Source: Macrothele yani (Eukaryota > Arthropoda > Arachnida > Araneae > Macrothelidae). From it: DNA of 64,000 nt. Positions within the stretch are counted from its first letter, which is position 1, and each line of letters opens with the position of its first letter. The stretch spans positions 50,539,336 to 50,603,335 of the forward strand of contig CM077006.1 of NCBI GenBank assembly GCA_039090855.1. Reading direction: 5' to 3'. This document shows positions 32,571 to 44,643 of this stretch, piece after piece. The position numbers and the translations under genes are program-made. The notes beneath the pieces are model-generated. The model had not been told where the DNA came from, searched no databases, and saw only the letters and a program-made list of their open reading frames with translations.

Positions 32571-32901
32571 GTAGCTTGTAGCGGAAATTACGCCGCAAAT
32601 TGCGCTACTATTAAAAAATAGCGAAAAACAATTCCTCAAATCACGTGATATTTACAAATTTTCTGAAGCGTTATTAGTTGGAACATGGGCTGAATGTGTC
32701 TTACCTATAATTACGTGCCTGACATTGTCAAGCCAGCAAAATAGTTAACAATTTTTAGCACGCCTTTTGCAAAAAGAAAAAAACGTGCTTAAAAGTACCA
32801 CTTCGTTCATCCGTGGACACCATATCGCTATAATTACTAGTCCGATTTGAAAAAATCTTCTTTTGCATCGGAAGCTCAAAATGTTAAAACGATTATCCCC
32901 C

Positions 32902-33111
32902 TTTTTTTTTTTATTGGAGGTTTAACGACCACCGTGAGCAACTCAATGGGCTATAAGCAGTTGCCCGTCCCTAATTTAGGGCCACTGGTTCCAGGGAAGG
33001 GACAGAGCTAGTGCCGTAAGACAAACACAACATCCATGCCTCACCGGGATTCGAACCCAGACCCATTTCGGACGAATGATCAGAGGCCATCGCTTAGGCC
33101 ACTGCGCCGGC
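32902..33111 (-). mobile_element. SINE-1 in the left palindrome arm
   Basis: Minus-strand copy that lacks the first bases of the head (ends GCGCCGGC rather than GGGGCGGC). Flanked by AACGAT on both sides. Mirror copy at 34444-34651. Confidence 0.88.
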
Positions 33112-34443
33112 AACGATGTTCCTTACTTTCTGAGTTTTTTTACGATGCATACTTCGCCGCTAGATGGTGCAAATGCCGATGTTATCGAATTCAAATTTTT
33201 TTTATTCCATATAAGTGCTTCTAAATATCGGATCGAAATTTTTTCTTCCATTCGATATCATTTGCAATAAAGACCATTTTGGGCATGGAGGTAGGAATAA
33301 GAGGAGGCGCTGCCACCAACTCTTCCCATGCTAGCAAAGTGAAGCCGGGTTTATACGCTTCCGCGATGAAAGTAGTACTGCCAGCTTTATCGTGGTTACT
33401 CTCAAGATGCAAAAGCAGAAGATTTTCCGTAAAAACGCATTAGCGAGACCCTGTTCGTTTTCTTAAGATTTTACATTGTCTTAAATTATAAGCGAAATGG
33501 AAACGCAGTGGAATAGGTTTAAAAAACTCTTAGGTTGACATGAAAGGAATTTCAGTTTAGAAACTTAAATTTTCGTGGAGGAAATTAGATCTAAAAAAGC
33601 GTCTTCGTAACGACTGAGATATATGAACTGACGATTTAAAATGTGTTTATACTAAACATAATTTTTTAAAACGTTTATGATTGTTCTTCAAGTAAAACAT
33701 GCGTGGAACGTCGTTGTTTATTTTAATTTTCCTCCTGACAACATGACAGAAGTGTTCCCTCCCTTTAAAGTGCGATCTTTTGAAAAATTCACTCATAATA
33801 CAAATTCTCTGAAGCTCGATCGTTACAATTTCTATGATAAACAATATTTTACTATAATCCGCTAAGACAGAGAAAGATTTTAAACGTTTTAAAAAATTAT
33901 GTTTAGTATAAACACATTTTAAATCGTCAGTTCATATATCTCAGTCGTTACGAAGACGCTTTTTAGATCTAATTTCCTCCACGAAAATTTAAGTTTCTGA
34001 ACTGAAATTCCTTTCATGTCAACCTAAGAGTTTTTTAAACCTATTCCACTGCGTTTCCATTTCGCTTATAATTTAAGACAATGTAAAATCTTAAGAAAAC
34101 GAACAGGGTCTCGCTAATGCGTTTTTACGGAAAATCTTCTGCTTTTGCATCTTGAGAGTAACCACGATAAAGCTGGCAGTACTACTTTCATCGCGGAAGC
34201 GTATAAACCCGGCTTCACTTTGCTAGCATGGGAAGAGTTGGTGACAGCGCCTCCTCTTATTCCTACCTCCATGCCCAAAATGGTCTTTATTGCAAATGAT
34301 ATCGAATGGAAGAAAAAATTTCGATCCGATATTTAGAAGCACTTATATGGAATAAAAAATTTGAATTCGATAACATCGGCATTTGCACCATCTAGCGGCG
34401 AAGTATGCATCGTAAAAAAACTCAGAAAGTAAGGAACATCGTT

Positions 34444-34651
34444 GCCGGCGCAGTGGCCTAAGCGATGGCCTCTGATCATTCGTCCGAAATGGGTCTGGGT
34501 TCGAATCCCGGTGAGGCATGGATGTTGTGTTTGTCTTACGGCACTAGCTCTGTCCCTTCCCTGGAACCAGTGGCCCTAAATTAGGGACGGGCAACTGCTT
34601 ATAGCCCATTGAGTTGCTCACGGTGGTCGTTAAACCTCCAATAAAAAAAAA
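34444..34651 (+). mobile_element. SINE-1 in the right palindrome arm
   Basis: Mirror image of 32902-33111 with the same truncated head (GCCGGCGCAGTGGCCTAAG). The shared breakpoint shows that the SINE was already present before the arm was duplicated or converted. Confidence 0.88.
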
Positions 34652-34986
34652 GGGGGATAATCGTTTTAACATTTTGAGCTTCCGATGCAAAAGAAGATTT
34701 TTTCAAATCGGACTAGTAATTATAGCGATATGGTGTCCACGGATGAACGAAGTGGTACTTTTAAGCACGTTTTTTTTTTCTTTTTTGCAAAAGGCGTGCT
34801 AAAAATTGTTAACTATTTTGCTGGCTTGACAATGTCAGGCACGTAATTATAGGTAAGACACATTCAGCCCATGTTCCAACTAATAACGCTTCAGAAAATT
34901 TGTAAATATCACGTGATTTGAGGAATTGTTTTTCGCTATTTTTTAATAGTAGCGCAATTTGCGGCGTAAATTCCGCTACAAGCTAC

Positions 34987-36575
34987 TAAGCAAAGAGAGG
35001 GGGGATAATATTCTCATTGAACATTATTATTTAAAAAAACAAAAATTCATGAAATATCTAGATTTTATTTCCAAGCCTTTATAGAAAAAATGGGGAATCT
35101 GCGAGCTTGTTCAAAGAAATTAAAAAAATCAGACTCAAAATATGATGTTACTGTGTCTACATTTTATTTTTTATAATTGCTTTAAGCACTTGACTGAGTT
35201 TAGTTTCTTCTAATGAAGGTAGGAAATTCCAACTGGTTTGGTTAGAACTTTGGTGAGCTTCAAAGGTATGAATGCAAATAATTTTAAAACTACAAGCCTT
35301 AATAGGAAGGAAACTTTTTTCGGGGGAAGGGGAGTAACCTTTTATCTTTTTAAAGGGTGCAGTTTCAAAATATAGCAAGAAAATATACAATTTATTAGTT
35401 TGTGGAAATATGATTTACAAGTCCTGCTGATAGTAAAGGAAATCTGACTTGATAAAAACAGAGTTAAATAAGCAGCAGAAATAATTCCTACTGTAAAATC
35501 TCTTTTAAAAGAAATCCAACAGCATTCAAAATATTATACTTCTAATACACGTCACTATTAACAGAGTCACATTCATAATGTAATAAGTTAATAGCTTTTG
35601 GGTAGTAATTGAAACAGACCTGTGTATATAATAAGGATTTTTAATTTGGTTTTTGAAATATACGTATACCATTTATGAGCAAGGTTATATTTATTAATAA
35701 AGAATTCATTGAGAATAAATCCTGCAGTTTGTTGTTAGCACAACATATGTTCAAGAATAGGAAAATCTGATCACATAAGGTGTGGTTAATCAACACAACA
35801 AGGTGATTAATTTTAGCTCTAATGACAGAGAGCATTGCTAACAGCAGCCCATGTGCTAATGCACATTTAACCTACATTTTCTGGCCACAAAAATTAATGG
35901 ATAACTAATCAGAAGTGCATGGGAAATATAGATGTGAAAATTTTCTGCCATCAGATGCTAAATCATCTTTAGTTTACTGTTATCCATGTAACATCTCCAG
36001 TACCAAAATCTGATTTCCAAAAATTATGCTGACCGTTTAAGCTAGAACTTCTTATGACCGCCTATTTCATCTGATTAGTTAAGTAATAAAGTTTTCACTC
36101 AAATAATTTATTTGTTTATCATAACTATACATTTTCATATATTGCAATTAATATCTTTGTAATTTTATGCTGTTATATTTTTACTTCAGCTGAATTCGAG
36201 ACCCCCCATTTCTGTCATCAAAAAGCCTAGCTGTGAGCTGCATTTCACACTCATTATGTACATTGTAAGCTGTAGAAAATATATCTGTACTATCATTTCC
36301 TAATGGGGATTCAATATACCTCTAGTTACAGAAGACAAAAGAAAATGAGCTAGTTAGAACATGAAGAAATATTATTATGAGTTGATGCCCACACACACAT
36401 CAAACTTCTTGAAGTCCTTTTTATATATGCAAGAAAAGAAAGGCTTACCCAACAGTATTTGTAGCTGGAACTTAGCTTACTGCTGCAATTCAAACCATTA
36501 AAGGCAAATGTTTGTATGGAAATTTATATGTACATCCAATACAAAACACTTATCTCAAATAGTTAAATCTCATCT
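34987..36575. other. AT-rich noncoding DNA, possible 3' UTR
   Basis: No transposon signatures found. If the exon candidate at 36576-36678 is real, this would be its 3' UTR; an AATAAA on the minus strand at about 35162-35170 could be a poly(A) signal. Confidence 0.3.
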
Positions 36576-36678
36576 TCAGTAACCTTCGTTCGCAACAGCA
36601 AAATGCTTTCCTTCACATACAATGGGTGCCACATCAGGTATGAGTGTCTTTTCTCTTAAAAGGCTTAGTCCTTCAGTC
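36576..36678 (-). CDS. candidate terminal exon of an unrecognised host gene
   Basis: Minus strand shows a good acceptor: a pyrimidine-rich run CCTTCATTTTTTGTTTTCCC then ATTAG. It is followed by 103 nt of open frame reading TEGLSLLREKTLIPDVAPIV then CEGKHFAVANEGY and a TGA stop. The composition is that of a folded cellular protein, and the stop is followed by AT-rich DNA like a 3' UTR. No upstream exon can be identified within the following 600 bp, so the intron would be long. I do not recognise the protein. It is the best host-gene candidate here, still weak. Confidence 0.35.
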
Positions 36679-37319
36679 CTAATGGGAAAACAAAAAATGA
36701 AGGGTGGGGGATGCATGGATACACAACAAGAATACCACAGAATATAAAAAATATATGTACAATACAGGAAATCTGTAACAACTATCAAAATATTGGGTAC
36801 AAGAGATTTACATTGATGTGCGAAACAGTAGAGGCTAATTACACTGATCTAATCAGAGCATGAACTGTGAGCAAATAAACCACAATAAATATTTGAATGT
36901 TTCAGCTACCCCAAATACCTCGGCTTTGAAGAAACTACAATATGCTGATAAAACAGAGACAGATCATAAGCTCGATAGACAAAACACACATGCCACACCC
37001 ACTGTACAAGGAATGACCTTTTAGCTACATCTCACTGATTTTACCAAAAAAAAGTAAGATATGATGTAAAGGAAGAAAAGGTAATAAGATGGACTTTAAA
37101 TATCAATAGAGAACCAAAAGGGGAAAGTTTAATTAGAGCGTATATGCTGTAATTAATATTAGATAGAAAAAGCAGATTATTCATTAGAGAGTTAAAATGC
37201 ATGAAAACAATGTTTAATCTCAGAACATATACATGCATTACAGAATAGCAACTAAATCAAGTAAAGAAAACATTTGGTACCAGAAGTGAATGAAATATAT
37301 GACTGATAGCTTATTTGTG
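36679..37319. other. noncoding DNA
   Basis: AT-rich; would be intron of the exon candidate to its left if that is real. Confidence 0.3.
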
Positions 37320-37331
37320 GAATATCAAAGT

Positions 37332-37556
37332 GCCGCCCCGGTGGCGCAGTGGTCTAAGGCGTTGGCCTCTGATCATTCGTCCGTAAGGGGTCCGGGTTCG
37401 AATCCCGGTCAGGCATGGATGTTGTGTTTGTCTTACGGCACTGGCTCTCTCCCTTCCCTGGAACCAGTGACCCTAAATTAGGGACGGGCGACTGCTTATA
37501 GCCCATTGAGTTGCTCACGGTGGTCGTTAAACCTCCAATCAAAAAAAAAAAAAAAA
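37332..37556 (+). mobile_element. SINE-1, subfamily B, near-consensus
   Basis: Full-length plus-strand copy with a long poly(A), subfamily B bases (TAAGGCG, CGTAAGGGG, GTCAGGC). Perfect 12-bp TSD GAATATCAAAGT at 37320-37331 and 37557-37568. Little divergence, so a young insertion. Confidence 0.95.
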
Positions 37557-37568
37557 GAATATCAAAGT

Positions 37569-38895
37569 AACTGATGATCCTAAAATGTTTACTGCTTTGT
37601 AAATTGAATAAAAAAACATGAAGTTTTAGAATACCAAAAATGTGCAGTGACTAGAAATGGGTGGCCGAAGAGAATCAAATCCATTTTTGGAATGAACAGG
37701 AAATACAGGCAATTTAGAGATGTGTGATTCCTGTGTTAATAATGATAATGTATTTCAATGCGTTATGAGAATATTTCTTGAAAAATTAAAATGTGCATAC
37801 ATGTTTATTGGGTCATAGCTTGAGAGGAGCCAGAAGTGCAAATCTTCACTGTAAGGTACTCATGTTCAGTCACTTTCAAATGTTTCCTTGTTCATTTGTC
37901 TCTTACTCCTATTCGTTTTTTTTAATCTTTTAAATATCTGTGCACCCTTTGTGTTTCAACTTTCACTTTTCTCATCTACTGTTTTTAGTATAACCATCAT
38001 TTTATGTTTCACACACAAAGTGGTTTTGTTGTGAATCAGGAGATATTAACAGTGATGTTTTGCATTGTCATTTAATTCCAAGAAATGGTTAGTGCAGTGT
38101 CTCACATGCAAAAGTTACTGTTTTAATGTCCTCTGCTAATCCAGAGCATCTGCATTTGTACTGTGAAGTTCAGTTTTAAATAAAGGAGCTCCAGTTCTAT
38201 TAACTGATCTTGTAGCACACTATTAAAAACACCTTGTCTATTAGTTTAAAATGAGTATTTTCTAACAATGGTCAAATCTGCAATTTGGTATACTGGTCAA
38301 GCCCTAAAACAGGAAAAAAGAAATAGATGAACTTTTGGTAAATGTAGCTAATTCCTAACCACTATCGTTGTTATTTATATAGTGCAAAGTTTTTGGATAT
38401 GAACACTGTCATAATTATAGGTGGATTATTAATAATTCAAAGACGATTATCTTAATAATGTAGTTATATTGAACATCCTTTTAAATGTGGTTCAATTATG
38501 AATACCCCTCCGATTGCATAACCTGCCCTATTCCAGAAAAATTTGCCACAACTTTCGTAAACAGAACTGTATAACCTACGTAAACCTAGCGACTTCTTTA
38601 ATTTTGCTACAAATTTAGAACATTACAAAAATATGCTAAAAGCAAGCAAATCACAGCAAAATATGCAGTTGTCATTCACAGTAAATTGCAATCTACGATT
38701 GAATCCCAAAGAACTTAATTAAACATAGTAAACGGAAAATAAAGTGATACTAACCGGTAGAATGACATACCTGTTATTTTCTTTTTAAATTTATTTGCAC
38801 AGCTGAATGCCACGCAGGATCCCATGGAAACTAAATACGAACAAGCTAAAGTATCTTGTCAAACACAGAAAAAAATCTACGCTGACAAACCAGTT
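37569..38895. other. AT-rich noncoding DNA
   Basis: No supported gene or repeat family. Confidence 0.35.
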
Positions 38896-38976
38896 TAACG
38901 AAAAATATGAGCTTCTTAACGAAAAATATGAGCTTCTTAACGAAAAATATGAGCTTCTTAACGAAAAATATGAGCT
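38896..38976. repeat. 21-bp minisatellite, ~3.8 units
   Basis: TAACGAAAAATATGAGCTTC(T) repeated perfectly. GAAAAATATGAGCTTCT resembles the ATATGAGCTTCTAAAATCTC part of the array units, so it may be an expanded piece of that repeat. It lies in an open frame (38807-39133, repeating NEKYELL) that I do not regard as a gene. Confidence 0.9.
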
Positions 38977-39049
38977 AATATGGAAGACACGACCAAGACA
39001 AGCACGCGGAGGAATATCAGAGCAGTTAACAGGTCGGCTTCAGAAATCC

Positions 39050-40520
39050 CCGGTTGCAACGTCTCCTATATTTCCTACCCCCATGATTTTGGGTAAATTT
39101 TTTTCTCCAAATGATGCATATTTTTTCCGCTAGGGGGCTTGAAGTTAAATCGTGATTTCTCAAATATCTCTGCTTTTAAAAGTCTGATTTGAAAATTTCT
39201 TGTTACATCGGATAAAACTCATGGAGGAAAACGTTCTGCATATATTTCTAATTCTTGGTAAAGAACAGTTTTGCCACTAGGTGGCGTAAGGGTTTGTTTC
39301 TGGTTGTGATGTACTTTTGCTGTTTTGCAGCAATATCTCCCCTTCTGAAAACTCAATTTTGTGTGGGTGGTCAGATATCGCGCACCACGGAAAACCTCTT
39401 GAGAATACCTTCTGCTTAAACCAGTGCAAAGAGGCATAGATATATATCTTATTTTTCCTCCAGGGGGCGCAGATATATATTTTATTTTTGATCATATCTC
39501 AGCTTCTAAGCGGCCGATTTGAAAACTTCTTTTATTGTAGAAGAACGTTTCTGGTGCGAAATGTTTTGCATATAATTTCAATCTTTCTTGATTCACAAAT
39601 GTGCCACTGTAAGGCGTAAATTCATATTTCCGTTTATTGCAGCAATATCTGTGCGCCTAAAAACCCCACCGAAAAATATATTTTTCGGTCAAACACTATT
39701 TAATATGAAAGCATTTTGTTCGTATCTCTTGCTCAAAATTATGCACAATAATTTTGTATTTCTTGCTCAAAATTATCCCATTAGGAGAGCAAATGTTAAA
39801 TTTGTTTTACTCCAAATCTCTGCTTCTAAATGTCCAATTTAAAAAAAAATATTTTAACGCTGTATACCATTTATCTTACGGAACACTTTGCCTGTACTTG
39901 TGCAGTTTCTTGTAGTTCACAATTCAGTCGCTAGGTGGCGTTTGTGTGCTTCTGTTTGTTGCTGTAATCCGCTTCCAAGAACCCTATTGAAAAATTTCTT
40001 TTCTCTAACTGTATGACATTCGTTACAATAAAGATAGGGAACATTATCGTCTTTAAATAATGTACAACTTTCCTCTTAGAGGGCGTAAAGGTCAAAACAT
40101 TTTCTCGCCGTCTCTGCTTCCAGGAGACGTATATTTGAAAAGTTATTTTTCCTTAGCGTAGCATTTGCTATGAGTATGAAGACTACTTTTCGCACATTAT
40201 CAACTTTTTCATTATGCAAAATTATTCCGTTAGGGGGAGTAGTTTAATATCATGTTTCCCTCTACATTTTTATTTCTAACTGTTCGATTTGAAAATCCCT
40301 TTTCTCTCCGATATCTTCCTTTTGCTATGAGAAAGTTTCTTTGTGCAATTTGTCAATTTTTGTAACATACTTTTCATTCTACTAGGAGTATGTAACTGTT
40401 CCTTTTTCGGTATGTTTTTATCGATTGTTGAAATTCGGTTGTTGTTTTTTTTTCTTATTGGTTCCATTCACTTTAAATTACTCTGAACATTTTTATTCGC
40501 GTCTGAAACGAACGAAATAA
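39050..40520. repeat. periodic array 2, diverged
   Basis: Units like those of arrays 1 and 3, more decayed. Cores at about 39127 (CCGCTAGGGGGCTTGAAG), 39271 (GCCACTAGGTGGCGTAAG), 39461 (CCTCCAGGGGGCGCAGAT), 39926 (CGCTAGGTGGCGTTTG) and 40215 (CCGTTAGGGGGAGTAG). Its right end (TTCCATTCACTTTAAATTAC near 40463) resembles the shared end of arrays 1 and 3. Confidence 0.75.
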
Positions 40521-41015
40521 CGCGCTGTCTCTCCTCCTTGAAAGACCTTGCTGAAAAACAATTTTGTGATACCGTGATTCCTCAAGCCGATGACATTTAG
40601 CGCTTCTTCCCCGCCCGACCCTCACGTACTGCAATATTGTTTCATGTTTTAGTTATAGTGCTTTGTGTTTTTCATTTGTTCATAGTATGTCTTAGATATA
40701 CTAGTGTTTTCCGTTGTCGCGTTTTTTTTCATACTAAATTTGTTAACTTTGTTCTTATTCCCTTGCTCTTATGTTTATAATGCTGTACATGTTCTACTTT
40801 GTATCGCATGATATGCCGATCTGCCTTTCCTTCTTTGTGTACATCGTCATTTTACTATATGTGCAAATTGATGGATTCTTCTGTTTGCTCTCCAGTTTGT
40901 GTTGTGGATAAACCAGGTTTTTCCTCTTTATGTTTTTTATGTTGCATTTTTCAGTGATATCTCCTATGTATGTATTCCATGACAGCAATAAACTAGGTAC
41001 CTTTGGTACCCGCAA
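40521..41015. other. noncoding DNA
   Basis: No supported feature. Confidence 0.3.
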
Positions 41016-41329
41016 TTACCAAAACCAAAACCATTGCCATTTCAGGGATTTTACTCTGATCATGATGCTTTTCACTCTTGTCATTTTCATTATCCACGAG
41101 TTCCTCTTTTTACCTTTCCTGGTTACACCAAGCATGCATCTCTCCAGACCTCTTTCAGTTGTCTGAAGTCTTTGTATGTCTTTTTTAGTTAAGGTCCACG
41201 TCTCTGCATCATACGTAAGCACTGGAAGGATGCATTGATCAAACACTTTTCTTTTAAGCCATAATGGCAAATTACTCTTAAAAATTGTGCTGTTTCTTCC
41301 AAAAGCTTTCCAACCAAGTTTTATACATA

Positions 41330-42832
41330 CACTTGTGTGCAAAAATTAAGGACGAGACGGTTTTTCGAATGTAACGTCTTGCAGAAGTGCCCCACATCGA
41401 CTCAAATCACACCATAAGATCCCCAACATATAAGAATATGGGACAAGTCAGCAAAACCGTCCAAACAAGGAATCCAAAGGATACAAAGGCACTGTATTGA
41501 AAAGGTAGCTTCGAGCACAACTGGACAGAAGACAGAAACGTCCATGTGACAGGCGGCTGCCAAGAAAAATCCAGTCTTTAGTAGGAGATATGATCACCCC
41601 TGACTGCGTTGCTAGATTTACAACGTCTGTCCATGCTGAGGACGAGGTTGTCGAGGAGCTGTTGAGGCATCGCGGACCATTCCTCTGGTAGCGCCAATCG
41701 CAGCTGCGGAATCGTTGCTGGCGGCTAGTGACGTGCTGCCAAGCGTCTCCCGAGAAGGTCCCACACGTGTTTGATTAGATTTGGGTTCAGGGACCTTGCG
41801 GGCCAATCTATGCATTGAATATCTTCACTCTCCAACAGCTCTGCGACAGCCACTGTACGATGAGGTGTAGCGTTGTCGTCCATGAAGAGGAACTTAGGAC
41901 CCACAGCACCTCTAAACAGACACACGTGAGGCAGGAGAACCTCGGTACAATAGCGGACACCAGTGACTGAACATCCTTGGAAGATGTGGAGGTCAGCACG
42001 GCTACCAAGCATGATACCGCCCCAAACGAGAACTCCGCCACCTCCAAACCGGTCTCTTTCGATGATGTTGGAGGTGTGATGCGTGTTCCCTGCTCTCTCC
42101 AGATGTGTACACGTTCAGAATCGCTCGTAAGACTAAATCGGCTCTCATCCGTAAAGAGAACTCGACCCCATTGCTGATGTGTCCAGTTCTTGTGTTCCTG
42201 GCACCACAGAAACCGCCGTCTCCGATGAGCACGGGTTAATGGCACACACCGTACCGTGCAAATAGACCACCACGGTAAAACGCGATAATGGACGTCCAGT
42301 TGTCTGTTGCATGTGCCTTGCGATTTCTCCCGCTGTCTGCCGTCTGTCTCTTCGCGCCTGTAGGACAATATACCGGTCGTCCGCCGCCGTGGTTGCTCAT
42401 GGACAACCACTGCTAAACTCTCTGACAGCTGTTATTGTCGTTTGAAATGCTCTCCAAGCTTGTGAAACGATGCTGTGAGCGATCCCGAACTCCTCAGCTA
42501 CACTAGTCACACTTCAACCTTCTTCCAACTTCCCAATGACGCGACCTCGGGTAAATTCATCCAGATGTAGTCTACTGGATTGCCTGTTGGCCATATCACA
42601 CGGCGGCAGCAACTCGACGTCGTTCAAATAGCTTTCACCGAATTGCTGAGCGTACACCGCCCATGTGCTTTATACCCTTCCGACACTCCCCCCCGCCATG
42701 CTGCATATATGCGCATGCCCTACCGTACCGGACCCTAGTCTATCTCCTGAGTGGTCTTTCGGTCCGGTCTGCCTGCTCGTTCCGCTGTTACGCTAATTTC
42801 TCCTCTTCGTCCTTAATTTTTGCACACCAGTG
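41330..42832 (-). mobile_element. Tc1-like transposon
   Basis: The left end CACTTGTGTGCAAAAATTAA and the complement of the right end CACTGGTGTGCAAAAATTAA, each beside TA (41328-41329, 42833-42834). 1503 bp with a minus-strand transposase relic. Inserted in the RTE fragment. Confidence 0.92.
41578..42594 (-). pseudogene. Tc1-like transposase (DD34E spacing, Glu lost)
   Basis: Starts MANRQSSRLHLDEFTRGRV with a helix-turn-helix region. Catalytic parts: FGGGGVLVWGGIMLGSRADL, FLFMDDNATPHRTVAVAELL and DWPARSLNPNLIKHVWDLLG. I count 34 residues from the second Asp to the position of the Glu, which is Lys here. Frameshifts and stops (e.g. near 42405 and 42150) break the frame. Ends GDHISY and a stop. 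Confidence 0.88.
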
Positions 42833-43209
42833 TACGTCAATTAATTTCTTCATCAATGTGACCCTCACTTGATATCTGCTGTCCAAGTTAAATGTAGGTA
42901 TTGATTATTTCCAGCTTTTCTCCATCAATCGATAAATCCTCATTTCCTGTAAAATTATTGTACATCAAGTTTGTTTTATGAAGGTTCATTTTTAACCCCA
43001 CTTCTTCAGTCTTGTCAGCAAGTTCGTGGATCATACTCTGCAGTTCTGAAGGGGTAGTTGCAAAAATGACTACGTCATCAGCAAAACGAAGGTGAGTTAA
43101 ATATTCTCCATTAATCTTTATCCCTTTGTTTTCCCAGTTCAATAGTTGAAAGCCATTTTGCAGTGTGGCATTTAAAAGTTTGGGAGATATGATATATAGA
43201 GTTTTGGAG

Positions 43210-43212
43210 AAC

Positions 43213-43278
<66 letters not shown>
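43210..43278. repeat. (CA)n microsatellite
   Basis: About 34 perfect CA units, between the RTE fragment and the mariner. Confidence 0.95.
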
Positions 43279-43280
<2 letters not shown>

Positions 43281-44643
43281 AGTGTCATTCCAAAAGTAAC
43301 GAGACTGATTTTACATGGGGAAGAAGTGTAATGCTGTACACATACTTGCACTTACATACTTTCGAAGTGTTTTCTCTCTACCTCAATGCACCGGTCCCAC
43401 CTTTCTATCCACTTCCGGAAGGTGCGTTCGAAGCTCCTTCCTCGACATGCGGTTCAGGTTACCCATCACAGCATTGTTCAGTTCATTTGACGCAAACCGA
43501 CGCCCACGAAGTTGTTTCTTCATTTCAGGGAATAGGTGAAAGTGACACGGCGCCAGATCTGGTGAATACGATGATAGGCCATCATTTCGATGTCTAGATC
43601 TTGGACAACATGCTGGGTAAACAAAGGACGATGTGTAAGGGCATTATCTTGATGCAAAATCCAACCAGTTTATGCATATTCTGGGCATTTGGGGATTTTT
43701 TTCTGTAGAGGACCTTTGAGAACTTCAGAATAACAGACACCGGTAACAGTTTTCCCTTGTGGGCACAACATGGTCATACACAATTCCCTTTTTGTCGAAG
43801 AGAGCCAGGTGCATGACTTCCCCTGCACTTCCTTGAACCTTTGCTTTCTTGGATCGCGGACTCTGTGGGTGTTTCCATTAGGTGCTCTTTTGTCTTGTTT
43901 CTGGATTGAAATGGTAAAAAATGTTTCATCACATGCGACGACTCGATCCAAAAAATGTGGTTCACGTCGTAGCCGCCACTTCCATTGGCGACAAGTGATA
44001 ACACAATTTGCCTTGTGTTTATCCGTGAGCAAGCGGGGAATACACTTTGCAGCGCCTTTTCGGCACTCCAACCGGTTTCTCATCTGCATCACATTAACAA
44101 CCTTCTCAATAGTTATTCGTCGGCCTTCGCGCAGGAGTGCCTCGACGGTATTAACATTAACCTCAGTAGTCGATGTCGAAGGTCTACCGGAGCGTGGTGC
44201 ATCTTCCACCACACAAAGAAAATGCAGACAAAACACTCTTGTACGGCGACAAGTGATCTTCCTTATAGAAGACTACTTGTCGCCGTACAAGAGTGTTTTG
44301 AGTGGCACAAGAAATTTGTGCCCCTTAAAAACTCTTGTACGGGACAAAGCATCTTCCTCATAGGCTGTTTTAATCATTTCGTGCGTTTCTGTGGAGGTTT
44401 GTTCAAACGTACGCAAAATTTTACAGCTGCTCTTTGCTCCAGTTTTAAATCCATACTAGGCGAAAGAATTACGTCTGAACTCTAAACCGTCTACAACAAG
44501 AATGAACTAGCAGAGCGCCGTAAAGATGCATAGTCACCTGACTGATCTTGCAGGTATTCCGACACAAGCAGCTACATTTCCTTTGTGGCTTTGTTTCGGT
44601 ACTATGATGTTTGTCTCGTTACTTTTTGAAGGATCTAATTGTA
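43279..44643 (-). mobile_element. mariner-like element (DD34D type), decayed
   Basis: Ends share a core AAAAAGTAACGAGAC: left CATTCCAAAAGTAACGAGAC, right complement CTTCAAAAAGTAACGAGAC. Minus-strand transposase relic: helix-turn-helix and linker (RSGRPSTSTTEVNVNTVEAL), first catalytic Asp in VACDETFF near 43938, GKTVTGVCYSEVLKG, and a C-terminal part with RRFASNE-like and RWDRCIEVE sequence (about 43385-43480). Frames are broken in many places. The left junction runs into the (CA)n tract. Confidence 0.8.
44230..44299. repeat. 25-bp perfect inverted repeat inside the mariner
   Basis: AAAACACTCTTGTACGGCGA(CAAGT) at 44230-44254 is mirrored at 44275-44299 with a 20-nt loop. It looks like a local inverted duplication of the DNA-binding domain region, with further partial copies (AACTCTTGTACGGGACAAAG) at 44331. 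Confidence 0.85.

Larger units (their letters stand above)
32571..34986. repeat. 2.4-kb near-perfect palindrome
   Basis: Left arm 32571-33677 (1107 bp) and right arm 33881-34986 (1106 bp) are reverse complements with only a few differences, around a 203-bp unique spacer (33678-33880). Outer ends GTAGCTTGTAGCGG / CCGCTACAAGCTAC; inner ends AAAACGTTTA / TAAACGTTTT. Each arm contains one SINE-1 copy at the mirrored position and pieces of the array-type repeat (TCTAGTCCGATTTG region, CGCCGCTAGATGGTGC). No protein is encoded. It may be a foldback-type element, an inverted duplication, or an assembly artefact. Confidence 0.9.
41016..43200 (-). pseudogene. RTE LINE fragment, split by a Tc1-like element
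   Basis: Minus-strand relic of the same RTE family as 19143-22325. The segment 43200-42835 encodes SPKLLNATLQN, LRFADDVVIFATTPSELQSM and LSIDGEKLEI. After the Tc1 insertion, 41327-41016 continues with AFGRNSTIFKSNLPLWLKRK, VFDQCILPVLTYDAETWTLT and VKSLKWQW. Both 5' and 3' ends of the element are missing; the left part abuts a (CA)n run. Protein identity to the intact ORF is high, but stops and changes disable it. Confidence 0.9.

Noticed and set aside
38807..39133. 108-aa frame with NEKYELL repeats
   Set aside because: The repeat is a perfect 21-bp DNA minisatellite running into array-type sequence; no splice or homologue support.
43210..43278. CRISPR-like or regulatory array
   Set aside because: Simple (CA)n microsatellite. 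No CRISPR array with conserved repeats and unique spacers exists in the window.
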